Positions 8,996 through 18,580 of a stretch of 64,000 nt of DNA are shown here, one piece after another. Location: contig NZ_FNRI01000003.1 in NCBI RefSeq assembly GCF_900107675.1, positions 343,709 through 407,708 of the forward strand, given 5' to 3'. The stretch is from Alistipes timonensis JC136. Its GTDB lineage: Bacteria > Bacteroidota > Bacteroidia > Bacteroidales > Rikenellaceae. The notes under the pieces were generated by a model. It had not been told where the DNA came from. It saw only the letters and a program-made list of their open reading frames with translations, and searched no databases. Position 1 is the first letter of the stretch. The number at the start of each line of letters is the position of its first letter. Position numbers and translations under genes: made by a program.

Positions 8996-10927
8996 TTATT
9001 CGGTGACGGAGACGCTCTTCCGGAGCAGGATTTGTTTTTCTCCGGCCAGGGTCATCACCGTGCCGACCACCGCTACCTGGTAGATGCCGGGGGCGGTGAA
9101 CGTATATTGATAACTTGCAGGCTGCTCGTCGTCGGAAGCTTTGATGACGAAGGGGCTGTCCTTACCCACGTTCTTCGCTTCGGGGCGTGTCAGTTTCGGC
9201 ATCACCAGGTAGGAATCCTTGTCGACCGTCGGCCTGAATGCGGCGCCGAGGCGCAGTACGCAGGAATAACCCGTGTAATTGGTGAAGAGCCGGAACGGAT
9301 TGGTTCCGTCACCGGAGTCGAATGTCGAGCCCTGGACGAAGGTCGGATAGTCCGGGTTGCTCACACCGTCCGCATATTTCTGGCGGTAGATCTCCGTATA
9401 GGAACTTTCCGACTTGTACTGCGCCCGTACCCACATGTCGTAGGAGTAGAAGTAGGTGCGGCCGTTGCCTGCTGTACCCGTTTCGGGGTCGGTGTAGTCA
9501 GCATCGAATTTGTCCACATGGTAGAAGAACGCGATCCAACAGCTGTTGCCTTCGCCCGAGAACCAGTCCGTGCAGTCGGCCGTGCCTGCATCATAGGGTT
9601 TGGTCGAAGCGGTGGCGGCGGGATATCCGGAATCGACGCCGTGTATGGGCTTCGTCATGTCGAACCGGTCGGATACATCGGTCCATGTGGCGGCGAGAAT
9701 TCCCGTCTGGGTCATCGTGCCGTCGAAATCGGTCGAGTACATCACCTTGGCGGGATGGCGTTGTGTACCGCTGTTGAGCAGCATCATGAAATTCATCGTC
9801 ATATCGGGCTCCTGCATCCGGTCTTTTTCCGCATAGGCGTAGTCGTGGCCCTCCTCGCCCGACCAGAAATCCACGCGGTCGGCGATACCTGTCATGGAAA
9901 CCGTCAACGGCTCTCCGACCTTGCAACTCAATACGGGGATTTCCGCCTCGAACTCGTCGGAGAGTATAAACTCGTCGAGTGAAAGCTCATAGGACTTGGT
10001 GTAGTGGCGGTTCGGGTGCAGTGTGACCTGCTCCGGGATGGTGTAGCTGTAGGTCGAGTTGTCGATGGCCGTCACTTCGAAGCGGAGCGTGCCGGCCGGA
10101 TGGGTCCCGGGTGCCGCCACCAGATAGGCGCTGACATAGTCCGTCTTCGTGACGGCGAGGTTCGTATCGAAGGTCAGCGTGAGGCTTTGCGACTCCTCTT
10201 CCCCGACGACGGGCAGCGTTGCTGCAGGGTCTATGGTCCGGGTCAGGTCGATGGTTCCGGCCGGGATGGCGAGCGCCGCGGCGTCGGAGAGCAGGCGGAC
10301 CTGTTTTACCGGTACCGAAGCGATGGCGCAGTCGGCGGTCATTTTAAAACGCAGTTCGACGATGGAAAAGATGTTGGCGAAGTTGAACCGGATTGCACCT
10401 TCGCTCACGGTTCCCGCGGGGATGTTCACCGGTGCGGCTGTCATCAGCCCGTAGCGGGCGATATGAGCCGGAGAGTTGCCCTCCGACTGCGTTTGCAGGG
10501 CCGGAAGCGAAAAGGGATGGGCCTCGGGATTCGGAGTGCGGTCGTCGATCTTAGTGTAGGGATAGTAGGCGTAGAAACCCTGCGCGGCGTTTTTTGTCCA
10601 CGTAAAGAGTTCGTAGGTGTCCGATGCCGAGAACGAGCAGCGTGTGGCGTCGCTCTTGTAGGGGGTGGCCGTGTAAGCATAGTTGTCGCCCGAGGAACGG
10701 TCGTCTTTGCGACCGTAGATGCCTACTTCGTCGGCTTCGGCCCACGTGATGGCGAGCGTCCGGTCGTCGTTGGTTCCGACTTCGGTGCGGGTCGTCGGTT
10801 CGCCTGCGGAGAAGCATACGGCCTGCTCCCCGTCGGGGAGCGCTTCGCGCGGCATGATATCGTCCTGGCTGCACGCCGTCAGGAACAGCGACGCAGCGAT
10901 GATCGTAAAGGTTATGCGGTTCGTCAT
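8996..10927 (-). CDS. Fimbrillin-like / DUF5017 two-domain surface lipoprotein
   Basis: A 643-residue lipoprotein with lipobox C19 followed by SQDD, a likely surface-export signal. Residues of about 25-310 resemble fimbrillin-family lipoproteins: an early TRTEVG motif, a WAEADEVGIYG segment and Ig-like beta-sheet composition. From about residue 325 on it matches the neighbouring 332-residue lipoprotein, with shared motifs KVGEPLTVS, FWSGEEGHDYAY and YSTDFDG, which is DUF5017. Its position after SusD suggests a surface glycan-binding protein, the fimbrillin part acting as an extender. No enzyme function is indicated. It is probably translated from the same transcript as the DUF5017 gene upstream (12-base gap). 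Confidence 0.72.
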   Translation of the reverse strand: MTNRITFTIIAASLFLTACSQDDIMPREALPDGEQAVCFSAGEPTTRTEVGTNDDRTLAITWAEADEVGIYGRKDDRSSGDNYAYTATPYKSDATRCSFSASDTYELFTWTKNAAQGFYAYYPYTKIDDRTPNPEAHPFSLPALQTQSEGNSPAHIARYGLMTAAPVNIPAGTVSEGAIRFNFANIFSIVELRFKMTADCAIASVPVKQVRLLSDAAALAIPAGTIDLTRTIDPAATLPVVGEEESQSLTLTFDTNLAVTKTDYVSAYLVAAPGTHPAGTLRFEVTAIDNSTYSYTIPEQVTLHPNRHYTKSYELSLDEFILSDEFEAEIPVLSCKVGEPLTVSMTGIADRVDFWSGEEGHDYAYAEKDRMQEPDMTMNFMMLLNSGTQRHPAKVMYSTDFDGTMTQTGILAATWTDVSDRFDMTKPIHGVDSGYPAATASTKPYDAGTADCTDWFSGEGNSCWIAFFYHVDKFDADYTDPETGTAGNGRTYFYSYDMWVRAQYKSESSYTEIYRQKYADGVSNPDYPTFVQGSTFDSGDGTNPFRLFTNYTGYSCVLRLGAAFRPTVDKDSYLVMPKLTRPEAKNVGKDSPFVIKASDDEQPASYQYTFTAPGIYQVAVVGTVMTLAGEKQILLRKSVSVTE

Positions 10928-10939
10928 GGTTTTGTCGTT

Positions 10940-11938
10940 TTATTGGTTCCACTCTCCGGGCAGCGGCGGCGTGATGCCGCCTTCGTCCTCGATAATCCGG
11001 ACCGAGACTTTTCGGATGACCTCCTTGCGGCCGTAGACATTTGCGTTGGCCGCCACGAAAGCGATTTCGTAGTCGCCCGGTTCGGTGTAGGTATAGGCAT
11101 AGCTGCTCAGCGAAGCCTCGGCCATCGCCTTGATGCCGACGCCGAAGTCGGGACCGTCGTTGATCTGGTCCATCCGGTAGATGGGACCGCTGACGGCCCA
11201 GCATTCGCGGGAGACCGAGGGCTGGAACTCGCTGCGGAGGAGGATGCGCGAGGCATTGACGTCGGGCAGCGAGGAGGCCCCTTCGAACGAAGCCGCCTGC
11301 ACGATCTGCCAACGCATGTCGGCGAAATCGTAGAGCGTGGAAACCGACTCCCCGGCTATGCCGTTGAGCTTCGTGGCCTGGATGTTCCATTGCGTGCGGC
11401 CGTTCTTTATCGCAGCATCATAGGGTTCGACGACCCAATGAAAACTGAAATAGAGCGGAGATTCGGGGTCGGAGAAGTACTCGGTGACATTCACGTCGCC
11501 CGAGAGCAGAGCGGTAATCCCGGTGTCGGTCGGCATCTTGAAACGGTCGGTGATGTCGATCCACGTGGCGGCCCGCACGGCCTCCTCGGTGTACTCACCC
11601 GAGAAATCCGTGGAGTAGCAGACTGGAACGCGTGAAGGGTTGGGATTTCCGGCCGTTCCCGAGGTGGTCGTGGTGGAGAAGGAGAAGGTCATCTCGCTGT
11701 CCGTGATCCGGTCGGTATCCTTGTAGGCATAGTCGTTGCCCTTCTCGCCCGAGTAGAAGATGATAAAATCGGGGTTGCCGCTGAAATGGAACCGGACGGG
11801 TTCGCCGACCTTGAAGGTTTCGGCTTCGAGCGAAACGTCGAAATGCACGTCGTCGACATCGTCGAGGTTCTTGCGGCATCCGGTCGTCAGCGCCGCGAAT
11901 GCCGCAAACAGCAAGAGATATTTTATTGTCTTTTTCAT
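10940..11938 (-). CDS. DUF5017 surface lipoprotein, SusE/F position
   Basis: A 332-residue lipoprotein: signal peptide, lipobox C21, then RKNLDD, a charged stretch compatible with surface export. The body carries the DUF5017 marks KVGEPVRFHFSG, FYSGEKGNDYAY and CYSTDFSG, shared with the C-terminal half of the next gene. DUF5017 proteins usually lie after SusC/SusD and are thought to bind glycans at the surface, as SusE and SusF do for starch. It starts 21 bases after susD. No catalytic motif is seen; the binding role is inferred from position and lipidation. Confidence 0.75.
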   Translation of the reverse strand: MKKTIKYLLLFAAFAALTTGCRKNLDDVDDVHFDVSLEAETFKVGEPVRFHFSGNPDFIIFYSGEKGNDYAYKDTDRITDSEMTFSFSTTTTSGTAGNPNPSRVPVCYSTDFSGEYTEEAVRAATWIDITDRFKMPTDTGITALLSGDVNVTEYFSDPESPLYFSFHWVVEPYDAAIKNGRTQWNIQATKLNGIAGESVSTLYDFADMRWQIVQAASFEGASSLPDVNASRILLRSEFQPSVSRECWAVSGPIYRMDQINDGPDFGVGIKAMAEASLSSYAYTYTEPGDYEIAFVAANANVYGRKEVIRKVSVRIIEDEGGITPPLPGEWNQ

Positions 11939-11959
11939 AATCGTTTGATTGTTTGGGTA

Positions 11960-13585
11960 CTACCATCCGGGATTCTGTACCAGCGCTCGGTTGACACCCA
12001 GTTCGTAGGTGGGGATCGGCCATATCTCGTCGCGCCGGTTGACGCTGTTGTAGGTGCGTCGGGCGTTTACGTAGTACGAAGAGGTGTAACTGTCGGGAAT
12101 GGCTGCCGCGAGGCTGCGGGCGTAGCGCATCCGGTCGTAGAATTCACCCCAGCGCACGATGTCGTCCTTGCGGAGCAGCTCGAAGCCCAGTTCGCGCGGA
12201 CGCTCGTCTTTGATGGCTTCCAGCAGGTAGCTCTTGTCGCCCGTTTCGAGGTCGACGCTCGCATCCGGCGTGTTGATGTCCTTTCCGAAGCCGCGGCGGC
12301 GCACCTGGTTGACATATTCGTAGGCTTGTTTCAGGTCGTCGGCGCTGTGGTTGTCGGGGTCGGCGGCAACGCCTTCGGCCCAGATCAGCAGGATGTCGGA
12401 GTAGCGCAGCAGCGGGAAGTTGATAGGCGTGTAGTTGGTCGACCGCGGTTGGCTGAGTTCGTATTCGCGGCGGAATTTACCGCAATAGCGAATCCAGATA
12501 TTGGACGTTTGTTCGGTCTTGGCGCCCGTCGTCGTGTTGTAGGTGAACGGGGCGATGGTCCAGTCGCGCCGCAGGTCGCCGGTCTCGAAGAGCGTGAAGA
12601 AATAGGGCGTCGTGCGGATCGCGCCGATGGAGTAGCCGTAGAGATCGACGACCGATTTTCCGGTATCGCCGATGATGTTCGTGCTCGAGCAGCCGATGCC
12701 GTTGTTGCGGCCTACCATGCCGGCCGTCGTGGTGTAGGTACCCTCGTTCGTGCCCCAGAACTCCACCTCAAAAAGGCTCTCGCCCACGTCGTATTTGTCC
12801 TGGATGTAGTTGATGAAGACCTGCTCGTAAGAGGCGTTCATCGCGTGGCTTCCCGTGTCGATGACTTTCTGGGCATACTCCTTCGCCTTGGCGTACATTC
12901 CCGGTTCCTTCACGGGGTAGCCCGCCATATAGAGGGCCACGCGTGCCAGCATTCCGTAGACGGTCGATTGGCTGACACGGCCCGGCGACTGCAATTCGGC
13001 GGCCGTGCGAACCAGCGGAGCCGCTTCCTCCATATCTTTGATGATCTGCAAATAGACGTCGCGCGTGCTGCTCTGCGGCGTCTGCACGCTCTCGCGGTTG
13101 CCGTCTTCGGGAACACTGAGGATCAGCGGGATGTTGTGGAACCGGACGACCAGCAGGAAGTGGTAATAAGCCCGCAGGAAAAGCGCCTGCCCGTAGATGT
13201 TGTTGCGGGTGGTTTCGTCGAGCTGCGGTTTGTCGATGTATTTGATGAGCATGTTGGCCCGGCCGATGCCGTCGTAGAGGTCGCGCCAGAAGGTGAGGAT
13301 CTTCGAATCGGCGGGCGAAACGTCGTAGTCGCCCACCGAACCGTAGTCCGAGGAGTAGCTTTCGTAACCGATGTCGGCCGACAGTCCCATACGCCCCAAC
13401 AGGTTGTTGCCGTAGAGCGTCGTGTTGGCCAGCGTGGCGTAGACCCCGTTGAGCGCCGTGTTCATCTCGGTTTCGTTGTTGTAGTAATTCGACGGGGTGA
13501 CGAAATCCTGCGGCTCGGTGTCCAGCAGGCTGCACGAGGCCAGGAAGAGCACGCAGAGGCTTAATAGAGTAATATTTTTTTTCAT
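11960..13585 (-). CDS. susD: SusD/RagB-family glycan-binding lipoprotein (PUL1)
   Basis: The 541-residue surface lipoprotein that caps the SusC transporter and captures oligosaccharides. The ATG at 13585 is chosen over an upstream start because it gives a standard signal peptide with lipobox C18 (LASCSLLD). Family features include the N-terminal segment on Leu-Asp-x-x-Pro-x-Asp, the tetratricopeptide-like helical part with YFLRAYYHFLLV-type motifs, the late region with RPRELGFELLRKDDIVRWG, and the C-terminal NPGW. It lies 19 bases after susC, the conserved order. The ligand is unknown and cannot be read from sequence. Confidence 0.93.
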   Translation of the reverse strand: MKKNITLLSLCVLFLASCSLLDTEPQDFVTPSNYYNNETEMNTALNGVYATLANTTLYGNNLLGRMGLSADIGYESYSSDYGSVGDYDVSPADSKILTFWRDLYDGIGRANMLIKYIDKPQLDETTRNNIYGQALFLRAYYHFLLVVRFHNIPLILSVPEDGNRESVQTPQSSTRDVYLQIIKDMEEAAPLVRTAAELQSPGRVSQSTVYGMLARVALYMAGYPVKEPGMYAKAKEYAQKVIDTGSHAMNASYEQVFINYIQDKYDVGESLFEVEFWGTNEGTYTTTAGMVGRNNGIGCSSTNIIGDTGKSVVDLYGYSIGAIRTTPYFFTLFETGDLRRDWTIAPFTYNTTTGAKTEQTSNIWIRYCGKFRREYELSQPRSTNYTPINFPLLRYSDILLIWAEGVAADPDNHSADDLKQAYEYVNQVRRRGFGKDINTPDASVDLETGDKSYLLEAIKDERPRELGFELLRKDDIVRWGEFYDRMRYARSLAAAIPDSYTSSYYVNARRTYNSVNRRDEIWPIPTYELGVNRALVQNPGW

Positions 13586-13604
13586 ATTCGTAGGCTCCGT
13601 TAGG

Positions 13605-16600
13605 TTAGAAGGTGACTTTGATGCCGGCCGTGTAAATCCGGTTGCGTGCATAGGCCGAGTAGTCGAAGTTGGGCGTCAGGGCCGAATTGCGGGTCGAGAC
13701 CTCGGGGTCGAGGCCCGAATAGGAGGTCCAGGTCCAGAGGTTCTGTCCGGAGATGAAGACCTGAACCTGATTCAGATGGATCTTCCGGGTGAACTTCTTG
13801 GGCAGGGTGTAACTCAGCTGAAGGGTTTTCAGGCGCAGGAACGAACCGTCTTCGATGGTCCTCGAACTGTAGACGCCCGCAGGGCCGCGGCCGCCGACGC
13901 GGAAATTCTTGCTGTCGGTGTTCGTCGGCGACCAGCGGTCGACGTAACTCTTGTACTGGTTGATGGATTTGTTGGAGTAGTTGCCTTCGAAGATGATGCG
14001 GTTGGCGTTCATCACGTCGGAACCGTAGCGCCACTGGAAGAAGACGTTCAGGCTCAGGTTCTTATAGGTGAAGTTGTTGTTGAATCCGCCCATGTGGATC
14101 GGCTCGCAGCGTCCGATGACCACCATGTCCTGGTCGTTGACCACGCCGTCGCCGTTCTGGTCGACGTATTTGATGTCGCCGGGCTGGATGGAGCTGCGGT
14201 CGTTGCCGTTGGTGGCGACGCCCTTTTTCAGCGTGTAGTTGCCTGCGGCGTCCTGATCGAAATCCTCGTAGCCGTAAACCCCGGCCCATTCGACGCCGTA
14301 GAACTGTGCGATGGGCTGTCCGACTTTGGCCAGATAGAGATAGGTGGAGTTGAAATCGCCCGTGAAGCTGATTTTCGAGAGGTAGTTCTCTTCGCCCTCG
14401 GAGAGCGCCAGCACCCGGCTGCGGTTGAAGCTGATGTTGAAATCGGAGCTCCATTCGAAGTGGCGCGTTTTGACGTTCACCGTGCTCAGTGAAATTTCCA
14501 AACCGCGGTTGCGAACCTTACCGATGTTTTTGAAGACCGTACGGTACCCCGAACTGTACGGCAGGTTGGCATTCAGCAGCAGGTCGCGGGTCTTCTTCTG
14601 GTACCAGTCCACCGTCAGGCTGATGCGGTTTTTGAAGAGGCGCAGGTCCAGGCCGGCGTCGATCTGCTCGGTGCTCTCCCAGATTAGGTCCTGATTGCCC
14701 AGGCTGCTGGTGACGATGGCGTCGGCGGGCTGTCCGTTGTTGAACGAATAATAGTCCGAAAGGGTCAGCGACGGGTGTACCGAGTAGTCGCCGATGCGGT
14801 TGTTGCCGGTGACACCGTAACTGATGCGCAGTTTGGCGTCGTCGATGAAGCGCAGGCGGCGCATGAACTTCTCCTCGCCCAGACGCCAGGCGAAGGCTCC
14901 GGAGGGGAAATAGCCCCAGCGGTTGTCGGGAGAGAATTTCGACGATCCGTCGGCGCGGAACGAAACGGTGAACATGTACCGCGAACGGAAGCTGTAATTG
15001 ATACGTCCGAGCCACGACATGAGGTAATTCTCCGTCAGCAGCGCCGTCATCGAATCGGGCAGACCGTCGTCGATGCCGCTGATGCCGAGCGACTCGTTGG
15101 GGATTTGCATGCTCGAATAGCCGAAGCGCCGCTGGCTGCTGCCCTGCAGCGTGAATCCGGCCACGGCGTTGAATTTGTGACGGCCGTTTTTCCAGTCTTT
15201 CTTGTAGGTCAGCATGTTCTCGTTCATCCAGTCGGTCCGGGTCGTGTTCATCACCGAACCGTTGACACCCTTTGAGTTGGTGAGCGTCTGATAACCCTTG
15301 TAGGTTTTGGAGTTGTTGAACTCGCTGGCCTCGGTGAGGAAGCGCGAGTAGCCGCCGCTGATGCTCAGACGGAGGTTCTTGTGCAGGTTGTAATCCAGTT
15401 TGGCATTGGAGATGAAGGTCTGTTTGCGCGTGACCTTGTCTTCGTTCTTACTCGACAGGATGGGGTTCATCGTCGACGAATTGTTACCGTCGAAATAGTC
15501 GTCGAAGAGCTCTTCCTCCGAGTTGACGTTGGTGATGACCGGGCGGTAGGCCCATGTGCGGTACATCAGGTACGAAGCGTAGGCGTTGCTTGTCGACAGA
15601 GCGGTGGATGAGGTCTGTCCGTAGGTCTTGTCGCCCATGTAGCTGGCATTGACCGTCACCTTGGCGTTCTTGTTCAACTGCTGGGTCAGCGAGATGCGAC
15701 CCTGATACTTCTCATACCCCGAATTGAGGATCACGCCCTTCTGGTCGGCCATCGAAAGCGAAACGGCATACTTGGTCTGCTTCGTACCGCCGGTCATCGA
15801 GAGGTTGTGCATGTGGATGGCGGCGTTGCGGAAGAGTTTGTCCTGCCAGTCGATGCCCTGACCCATACGCTTGTAGTCTTCGAGCGTACGGTCGAGGTTG
15901 TTCAGGTAGGTGTCGACGCTCGACGGCTGGCGCTCGATCTGGTACGTGACGAAATCGTAAGCGTCCATCATATCCATCTTCTTGGTCACGGTCTGGAATC
16001 CGTAGGTTCCCGAGTAGGTGATGACGGGTTTGCCCTCTACGCCCTTTTTCGTTTCGATGATGATGACGCCGTTGGCGCCGCGGGCTCCGTAGATGGCCGT
16101 CGCCGAGGCATCTTTCAGTACTGTGATCGAAGCGATGTCCGCCGAGTTGATGGCGGCGTTCGAGAAATCCTCGATGGGGAATCCGTCGATGACGTAGAGC
16201 GGAGCGTTGCTTTGGGTCAGAGAGTTGGCTCCGCGGATGACGATGTCCATTTCGGCTCCGGGCTGTCCGTCGGACGACGAAACCGAGACACCGGCCAGAC
16301 GGCCTTGGAGCGCCTGGTCGAAGTTCATGACCGGGGCTTTCACCAGGTCCTCCATCTTCACGCTGCTCAGCGTTCCGGTGATGTCTTTGCGGGCCTGTGC
16401 GCCGTAGCCGATTTCGATGACGACCTCGTCGATGGCGCTGGCCGACTCTTCGAGAGCGACGTCGATGCGGGTGCGGTTGTTCACGGCGACCTCCTGTTCG
16501 GTGTAGCCCAGCAGCGAGAACACCAACACGTCGCGGGCCGACGCCTGAATGGAGTAGCTGCCGTCGCCGAGCGTGGTCGTTCCGCGCGTCGTTCCCTTCA

Positions 16601-16751
16601 CGAGGACGACGGCTCCGGCGATAGGCTGTTTGGCCGCATTGGTCACCTTGCCTTCGACTTTGCGAGGTGTCTGGGCCGATAGCGGCGTCGGGCTGCCTCC
16701 TGCGAGGAGCAGGAGCAGCACGGCGCGGCATATCATCTGTATGGGTTTCAT
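13605..16751 (-). CDS. susC: SusC/RagA-family TonB-linked outer membrane transporter (PUL1)
   Basis: TonB-dependent importer of glycan fragments, 1048 residues, a normal family length. In order: a signal peptide, a carboxypeptidase-regulatory-like domain (about 30-110, with VEGKVTNAAKQPIAGA), a plug with the PLYVIDGFPIEDF and GARGANGVIIIETKKG motifs that mark SusC proteins, then a beta-barrel ending in phenylalanine (GIKVTF). It pairs with the SusD encoded 19 bases downstream. It lies in the middle of the operon, 34 bases after fucI, with no promoter seen in that gap, so its expression probably depends on the upstream LacI-controlled promoter or on an unrecognised internal start. Confidence 0.95.
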   Translation of the reverse strand: MKPIQMICRAVLLLLLAGGSPTPLSAQTPRKVEGKVTNAAKQPIAGAVVLVKGTTRGTTTLGDGSYSIQASARDVLVFSLLGYTEQEVAVNNRTRIDVALEESASAIDEVVIEIGYGAQARKDITGTLSSVKMEDLVKAPVMNFDQALQGRLAGVSVSSSDGQPGAEMDIVIRGANSLTQSNAPLYVIDGFPIEDFSNAAINSADIASITVLKDASATAIYGARGANGVIIIETKKGVEGKPVITYSGTYGFQTVTKKMDMMDAYDFVTYQIERQPSSVDTYLNNLDRTLEDYKRMGQGIDWQDKLFRNAAIHMHNLSMTGGTKQTKYAVSLSMADQKGVILNSGYEKYQGRISLTQQLNKNAKVTVNASYMGDKTYGQTSSTALSTSNAYASYLMYRTWAYRPVITNVNSEEELFDDYFDGNNSSTMNPILSSKNEDKVTRKQTFISNAKLDYNLHKNLRLSISGGYSRFLTEASEFNNSKTYKGYQTLTNSKGVNGSVMNTTRTDWMNENMLTYKKDWKNGRHKFNAVAGFTLQGSSQRRFGYSSMQIPNESLGISGIDDGLPDSMTALLTENYLMSWLGRINYSFRSRYMFTVSFRADGSSKFSPDNRWGYFPSGAFAWRLGEEKFMRRLRFIDDAKLRISYGVTGNNRIGDYSVHPSLTLSDYYSFNNGQPADAIVTSSLGNQDLIWESTEQIDAGLDLRLFKNRISLTVDWYQKKTRDLLLNANLPYSSGYRTVFKNIGKVRNRGLEISLSTVNVKTRHFEWSSDFNISFNRSRVLALSEGEENYLSKISFTGDFNSTYLYLAKVGQPIAQFYGVEWAGVYGYEDFDQDAAGNYTLKKGVATNGNDRSSIQPGDIKYVDQNGDGVVNDQDMVVIGRCEPIHMGGFNNNFTYKNLSLNVFFQWRYGSDVMNANRIIFEGNYSNKSINQYKSYVDRWSPTNTDSKNFRVGGRGPAGVYSSRTIEDGSFLRLKTLQLSYTLPKKFTRKIHLNQVQVFISGQNLWTWTSYSGLDPEVSTRNSALTPNFDYSAYARNRIYTAGIKVTF

Positions 16752-16785
16752 AGGTCGATGGTTGTAGGTTTAGGTTGTCGGTTCG

Positions 16786-18558
16786 TTAGCGGTAGACGGG
16801 TCCATAGTTGTTGCAGGCCCGGTAGTCGGCCCCTTCGGGATCGGAGCCGAAGGCGGCCCAGGCCGAAGGACGGAAGATTTTCTCCTCGTCGACGTTGTGC
16901 ATGCAGACCGGAATGCGGAGCATCGCGGCGAGCGTGATGAGGTCGGCTCCCACATGGCCGTAGGTGATGGCTCCGTGGTTGGCGCCCCAGTTGTTCATCA
17001 CGTTGTAGACGCTCCTGAAAGCTCCCCTGCCCGTCAGCCGGGGGGCGAAATAGGTCGTGGGCCACGAGGGGTCGGTGCGTTTGTCGATGTGCTCGAAGAT
17101 CGCACGGTCGACGTTCACGGCCCACCCTTCGGCGATTTGCAGCACCGGACCCTGGCCTTTTATCAGGTTCAGGCGGCACATCGTGACCGGCATGTCGCCG
17201 CGCGTGAAGAACTTCGACGAGAAACCGCCGCCGCGCATGTATTCGCGGCCGGCCGGGTGCCAGGTCGTCGCTTCGAGGCACCGTTCGGCCTCCTGTTCGG
17301 TGATCTCCCAGAAGGGTTTCATCACGGGGTTGCCCTCGGCGTCGGACATTGCGCCCGAGGCGTCCAGCGTGCTGCTTCCCGAGTTGATGAGGTGGATGAT
17401 GCCGTTCGCGGCCTTGCCCGTCAGTTTCCTGCCCGTGGCGCGCTCTACGGCCTCGGGGCTCCAATAGGAGCGCACGTCGGAGAAGAGCTGCGCTTGGTTG
17501 GTCAGCAGGTGCATGAAGAGCATCGAGACGCCGTTGAGCGTGTCGTTTTCGGTGGCGAAGGTGTAGGCTTCGCGGATGCCGTTCCAGTCGAACGACGTGT
17601 TGAGGATGGCTTCCGAAAAGTCGCCGTCGGGGCGGAAGTCGGTCCACTGGCGCTGGCCCTGGAAACCGCCGGCGATGGCGTTGTGTCCGGCGGCCTCCTC
17701 TTCGAAGCCCATTTCGGCGAGCTTCGGATTGCCCACCATGAGGTCGCGGAAGATCATCGTCATTTTGACCACATACTCCCACACCTCGTCTTTCTTTTCG
17801 CGCGAATAGCGGAGGTGTTCCGGGTTGAGGTCCTCGCCTTCGTGTGTCTTGCAGTGCTTTTCGACCCAGGCCATAGCCCGTTCGAACTCCTCCTTGTCAT
17901 AGATGCCCAGCTCGATGCGGCGGGCGATCTCCGAGCAGTCCACGGCTTCGTTGCGCATGCCCAGATACTCCTGGAAGAAATCGGGATCGGGCATTGACCC
18001 GGCAATGCCCATCGACACCGAACCGATCGAGAGGTAGGATTTGCCGCGCATCTCCATGACGGCGACGGCCGCGCGGCCGAAGCGCAGCAGCTTCTCCTCC
18101 ACGTCGGGGGTGATGCTGTTGTCGTCCTGCTCCTGCACTTCGGAGCCGTAGATGCCGAATGCGGGCAGTCCCTTCTGGTTGTGCCCGGCCAGCGCCGAGG
18201 CGAGATAGACGGCTCCCGGACGCTGGGTCTTGTTGAAGCCCCAGATGGCTTTGGGCATCAGCGGGTCCATGTCGATGGTTTCGGAGCCGTAGCACCAGCA
18301 GGGCGTCACCGAGAGGACAGCCCCGACGTTGTTGTCGCGGAATTTGTCGGTTGCGGCGGCCGCTTCGGCCACGCCGCCGATCGTCGTGTCGGCGATGACG
18401 CATTCGACGGGGACGCCGTCGGCATAGCGCAGCTTCGCGGCATAGAGTTTCGCAACGCTCAGGGCCATGCCCATCGTCATCTCTTCGAGGGATTCGCGGA
18501 TACCGCCGCGGCGGCCGTCGATGATCGGACGGATACCGATTTTAGGATGGTTTGTCAT
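16786..18558 (-). CDS. fucI: L-fucose isomerase
   Basis: Converts L-fucose to L-fuculose (and D-arabinose to D-ribulose) in the cytoplasm, using Mn2+. The length, 590 residues, is almost identical to the E. coli enzyme, and the metal/catalytic residues fall at the same numbers: E337 (FATENDT), D361 (SDVRSYW) and H528 (WGANHGA). It is therefore very likely active. It lies in PUL1 between the sulfatase and susC. The matching kinase activity may come from the divergent ribulokinase-family gene at 27787. No fuculose-1-phosphate aldolase was found in the window. This is the firmest clue that fucose or a similar sugar is released by this locus. Confidence 0.95.
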   Translation of the reverse strand: MTNHPKIGIRPIIDGRRGGIRESLEEMTMGMALSVAKLYAAKLRYADGVPVECVIADTTIGGVAEAAAATDKFRDNNVGAVLSVTPCWCYGSETIDMDPLMPKAIWGFNKTQRPGAVYLASALAGHNQKGLPAFGIYGSEVQEQDDNSITPDVEEKLLRFGRAAVAVMEMRGKSYLSIGSVSMGIAGSMPDPDFFQEYLGMRNEAVDCSEIARRIELGIYDKEEFERAMAWVEKHCKTHEGEDLNPEHLRYSREKKDEVWEYVVKMTMIFRDLMVGNPKLAEMGFEEEAAGHNAIAGGFQGQRQWTDFRPDGDFSEAILNTSFDWNGIREAYTFATENDTLNGVSMLFMHLLTNQAQLFSDVRSYWSPEAVERATGRKLTGKAANGIIHLINSGSSTLDASGAMSDAEGNPVMKPFWEITEQEAERCLEATTWHPAGREYMRGGGFSSKFFTRGDMPVTMCRLNLIKGQGPVLQIAEGWAVNVDRAIFEHIDKRTDPSWPTTYFAPRLTGRGAFRSVYNVMNNWGANHGAITYGHVGADLITLAAMLRIPVCMHNVDEEKIFRPSAWAAFGSDPEGADYRACNNYGPVYR

Positions 18559-18580
18559 AGGTCGGATGATTTTTCGGTTC

